Shown piece after piece: positions 7,009 through 7,952 of a stretch of 7,952 nt of DNA. The notes under the pieces are model-generated. The model did not search any database and was not told the origin of the DNA. It worked only from the letters and a program-made list of their open reading frames with translations. This DNA comes from Bacteroidales bacterium UBA6340. Lineage in GTDB: Bacteria; Bacteroidota; Bacteroidia; Bacteroidales; Paludibacteraceae. Location: assembly GCA_002440265.1 (NCBI GenBank), contig DJSG01000083.1, positions 7,028 to 14,979 on the forward strand, given 5' to 3'. Made by a program: the position numbers and the translations under genes. The number at the start of each line of letters is the position of its first letter. Position 1 is the stretch's first letter.

Positions 7009-7060
7009 GTGACGAAATGATGTATCACTTATATTTTGTCACAAATACGTTATATTTGTC
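7009..7060. promoter_or_regulatory. Candidate operator cluster between the LytTR and SGNH genes
   Basis: In the divergent intergenic region several related repeats overlap. GTGACGAAAT (7009-7018) and ATTTTGTCAC (7033-7042) are inverted copies matching at 9 of 10 positions, 14 bases apart. ACAAATA (7041-7047) and TATTTGT (7053-7059) form a perfect inverted repeat around 5 bases. TTTGT-C-ACAAA at 7035-7045 is a small palindrome. TTTGTC also recurs as a direct repeat, 7035-7040 and 7055-7060, exactly 20 bases apart, close to the two-turn spacing known for LytTR sites. That the LytTR protein binds here is inference. The site sits 46-97 bases upstream of the LytTR start codon and about 50 bases upstream of the SGNH promoter's -33 box. 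Confidence 0.45.
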
Positions 7061-7108
7061 CCTATATAAGCATTTTCCACAAAAACTATGCCGTAATATC
7101 ACAACTAT

Positions 7109-7139
7109 TTTCGCACGTACTATGCGGGTAGTAATTTTG
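7109..7139 (+). promoter_or_regulatory. Bacteroides-type promoter for the SGNH hydrolase
   Basis: A -7 box TAATTTTG (7132-7139) matches the Bacteroidota consensus TAnnTTTG exactly. A -33-like TTTC (7109-7112, consensus TTTG) lies 19 bases upstream, within the usual 19-21. Transcription would start near 7145, leaving an A-rich leader of about 60 nt before the ATG at 7206. This supports the 7206 start over upstream in-frame ATGs, most of which lie before the promoter. Confidence 0.65.
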
Positions 7140-7205
7140 CACCCGAAATCACGCTTACGGTGTGTGAACAGAATGCAAATACAGAACAACAGAAACAAGC
7201 AAATT

Positions 7206-7889
7206 ATGAAATTAGCAGCATTAGGCGACTCCATCATTCGCGGGGTCATACTCAAGGCAGAAGGATTGCGCGAGCGTTACGCGTTGTCGGATAAGAATAT
7301 CGTGGACCGTTGCGGCGAGAGTCTTAACAGTGAGGTTGTCAATCTCGGCAAGATGGGGTGTACTATAGAGAACGGTGAGCGTATATTGGATAAGTCTATT
7401 CTCAAGTTAGACGGAGCCAAATACGTACTTCTCGAGTATGGTGGCAATGACAGTGACTATGATTGGCGTGCGATTGCGCAATCCCCTGACGAGCCACACC
7501 TGCCACGTACCCCATTGGATACATACGAGTCCACATACGAGCGTGTTATCAGGAAAGTACGGGAAGCAGGATGTATTCCTCTGGTACTGTCTCTTCCGCC
7601 TATGGACGCTGAACGTTATTTCCGTTTTTTCACGGCAGGTATGGCAGAAGAGCAAAAGGCGAATATACTGCGCTGGTTGAGCGGTTCGACCAATACTATT
7701 ATGTCCGGACATGAACTCTATAATATGGCAACGTGGAAAGTGGCACAGCGTACCGATGCCCAATGGATAGACATCACATCCGACTTGCTGATAGGGCACC
7801 AGTATCGTCGTTATCTGTGCGATGACGGTATTCACCCCAATGAGCAAGGGCAAGCACGCATTGCCGATATGATATTGCAAGCGATATAG
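7206..7889 (+). CDS. SGNH/GDSL-family hydrolase (probable esterase or lipase-like)
   Basis: A 227-residue protein with the full SGNH block pattern: LAALGDSI near the N-terminus with the nucleophile Ser9, an oxyanion-hole Gly in NLGKMG (G48 or G51), Asn81 in YGGND, and the catalytic Asp207/His210 pair in DDGIHPNEQG. The family cleaves ester bonds (acyl, acetyl or phospholipid esters), and its substrates cannot be told from sequence alone. No signal peptide or membrane segment is present, so a cytoplasmic location is likely. The frame stays open upstream to an ATG at 6984, but that extra stretch of 74 codons lacks protein-like character, crosses the promoter and operator-like repeats, and places GDS unusually far from the N-terminus. 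The start at 7206 puts GDS at residues 7-9, as is normal for compact members, behind an A-rich leader typical of Bacteroidota. It is divergent from the LytTR gene, with 242 nt between the start codons. Confidence 0.9.
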   Translation: MKLAALGDSIIRGVILKAEGLRERYALSDKNIVDRCGESLNSEVVNLGKMGCTIENGERILDKSILKLDGAKYVLLEYGGNDSDYDWRAIAQSPDEPHLPRTPLDTYESTYERVIRKVREAGCIPLVLSLPPMDAERYFRFFTAGMAEEQKANILRWLSGSTNTIMSGHELYNMATWKVAQRTDAQWIDITSDLLIGHQYRRYLCDDGIHPNEQGQARIADMILQAI

Positions 7890-7937
7890 GCAGGAGTGAT
7901 ATTGCTTTCGCATACTCTCGTTATTCTCCTGATATTG
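7870..7937. repeat. Short direct and inverted repeats at the end of the SGNH gene
   Basis: TGATATTG occurs three times (7870-7877 inside the coding sequence, 7897-7904 and 7930-7937). CAGGAG (7891-7896) and CTCCTG (7926-7931) are perfect inverted copies 29 bases apart, each joined to a TGATATTG copy. The loop is long and no T-run follows, so this is not a convincing intrinsic terminator. From 7890 to the window end no gene can be supported. Confidence 0.3.
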
Positions 7938-7952
7938 ACGGCTTAATCACAT

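Noticed and set aside
7051..7058. Second promoter at TATATTTG, a match to TAnnTTTG
   Set aside because: The only TTTG upstream (7035-7038) is 12 bases away, too close for a -33 box, and the motif is better explained as part of the inverted repeat.
6984..7205. Longer 301-residue version of the SGNH hydrolase starting at 6984
   Set aside because: The extra 74 codons run through operator-like repeats and the TAATTTTG promoter, look low-complexity, and displace the GDS motif from its usual N-terminal position.
1..7952. CRISPR array, tRNA, rRNA or insertion sequence
   Set aside because: No regular long repeats with unique spacers, no tRNA- or rRNA-like sequence, no transposase and no flanking terminal inverted repeats were seen.

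Overview
The window looks like a chromosomal segment of a Bacteroidota species, most likely a Bacteroidales member of the Prevotella/Bacteroides type. The evidence is a GHL10-type secreted glycoside hydrolase carrying a Listeria-Bacteroides (InlB B) repeat and a C-terminal tail resembling a type IX sorting domain, a PD40/OmpA envelope protein, a membrane-anchored LytTR regulator, poor Shine-Dalgarno sequences, and a Bacteroides-style TAnnTTTG promoter. The genus is an inference; no rRNA or housekeeping marker is present.

Layout. Positions 1-269 are a non-coding leader in three parts: purine-rich phased repeats (10-74), a GC-rich block with two small hairpins (103-167), and short ATCGTAAAT-type repeats (218-252). 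A secreted 746-residue GHL10 hydrolase follows on the + strand (270-2510). It is convergent, with only 17 nt between, to a three-gene minus-strand cluster that reads leftward: a LytTR regulator with four predicted membrane segments (6963-6163), a PD40 / beta-sandwich / OmpA protein (6126-4222) and an exported 558-residue helical protein of unknown function (4204-2528). A divergent intergenic region (6964-7205) holds a cluster of TTTGT/ACAAA repeats and a good promoter for a small SGNH/GDSL hydrolase (7206-7889, + strand). The last 63 nt contain short repeats but no identifiable gene.

How the genes may work together. The three minus-strand genes are tightly spaced and probably form one transcription unit. 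A regulator in the inner membrane, a peptidoglycan-binding protein with a periplasmic propeller-like part, and a second exported protein make a plausible envelope-sensing or envelope-assembly cassette. The architecture recalls the TPR-PD40-CRD-OmpA layout of PorE-type proteins, here perhaps divided over two polypeptides. This is inference, and it is the most interesting part of the window. The flanking hydrolases show no clear functional link to the cassette.
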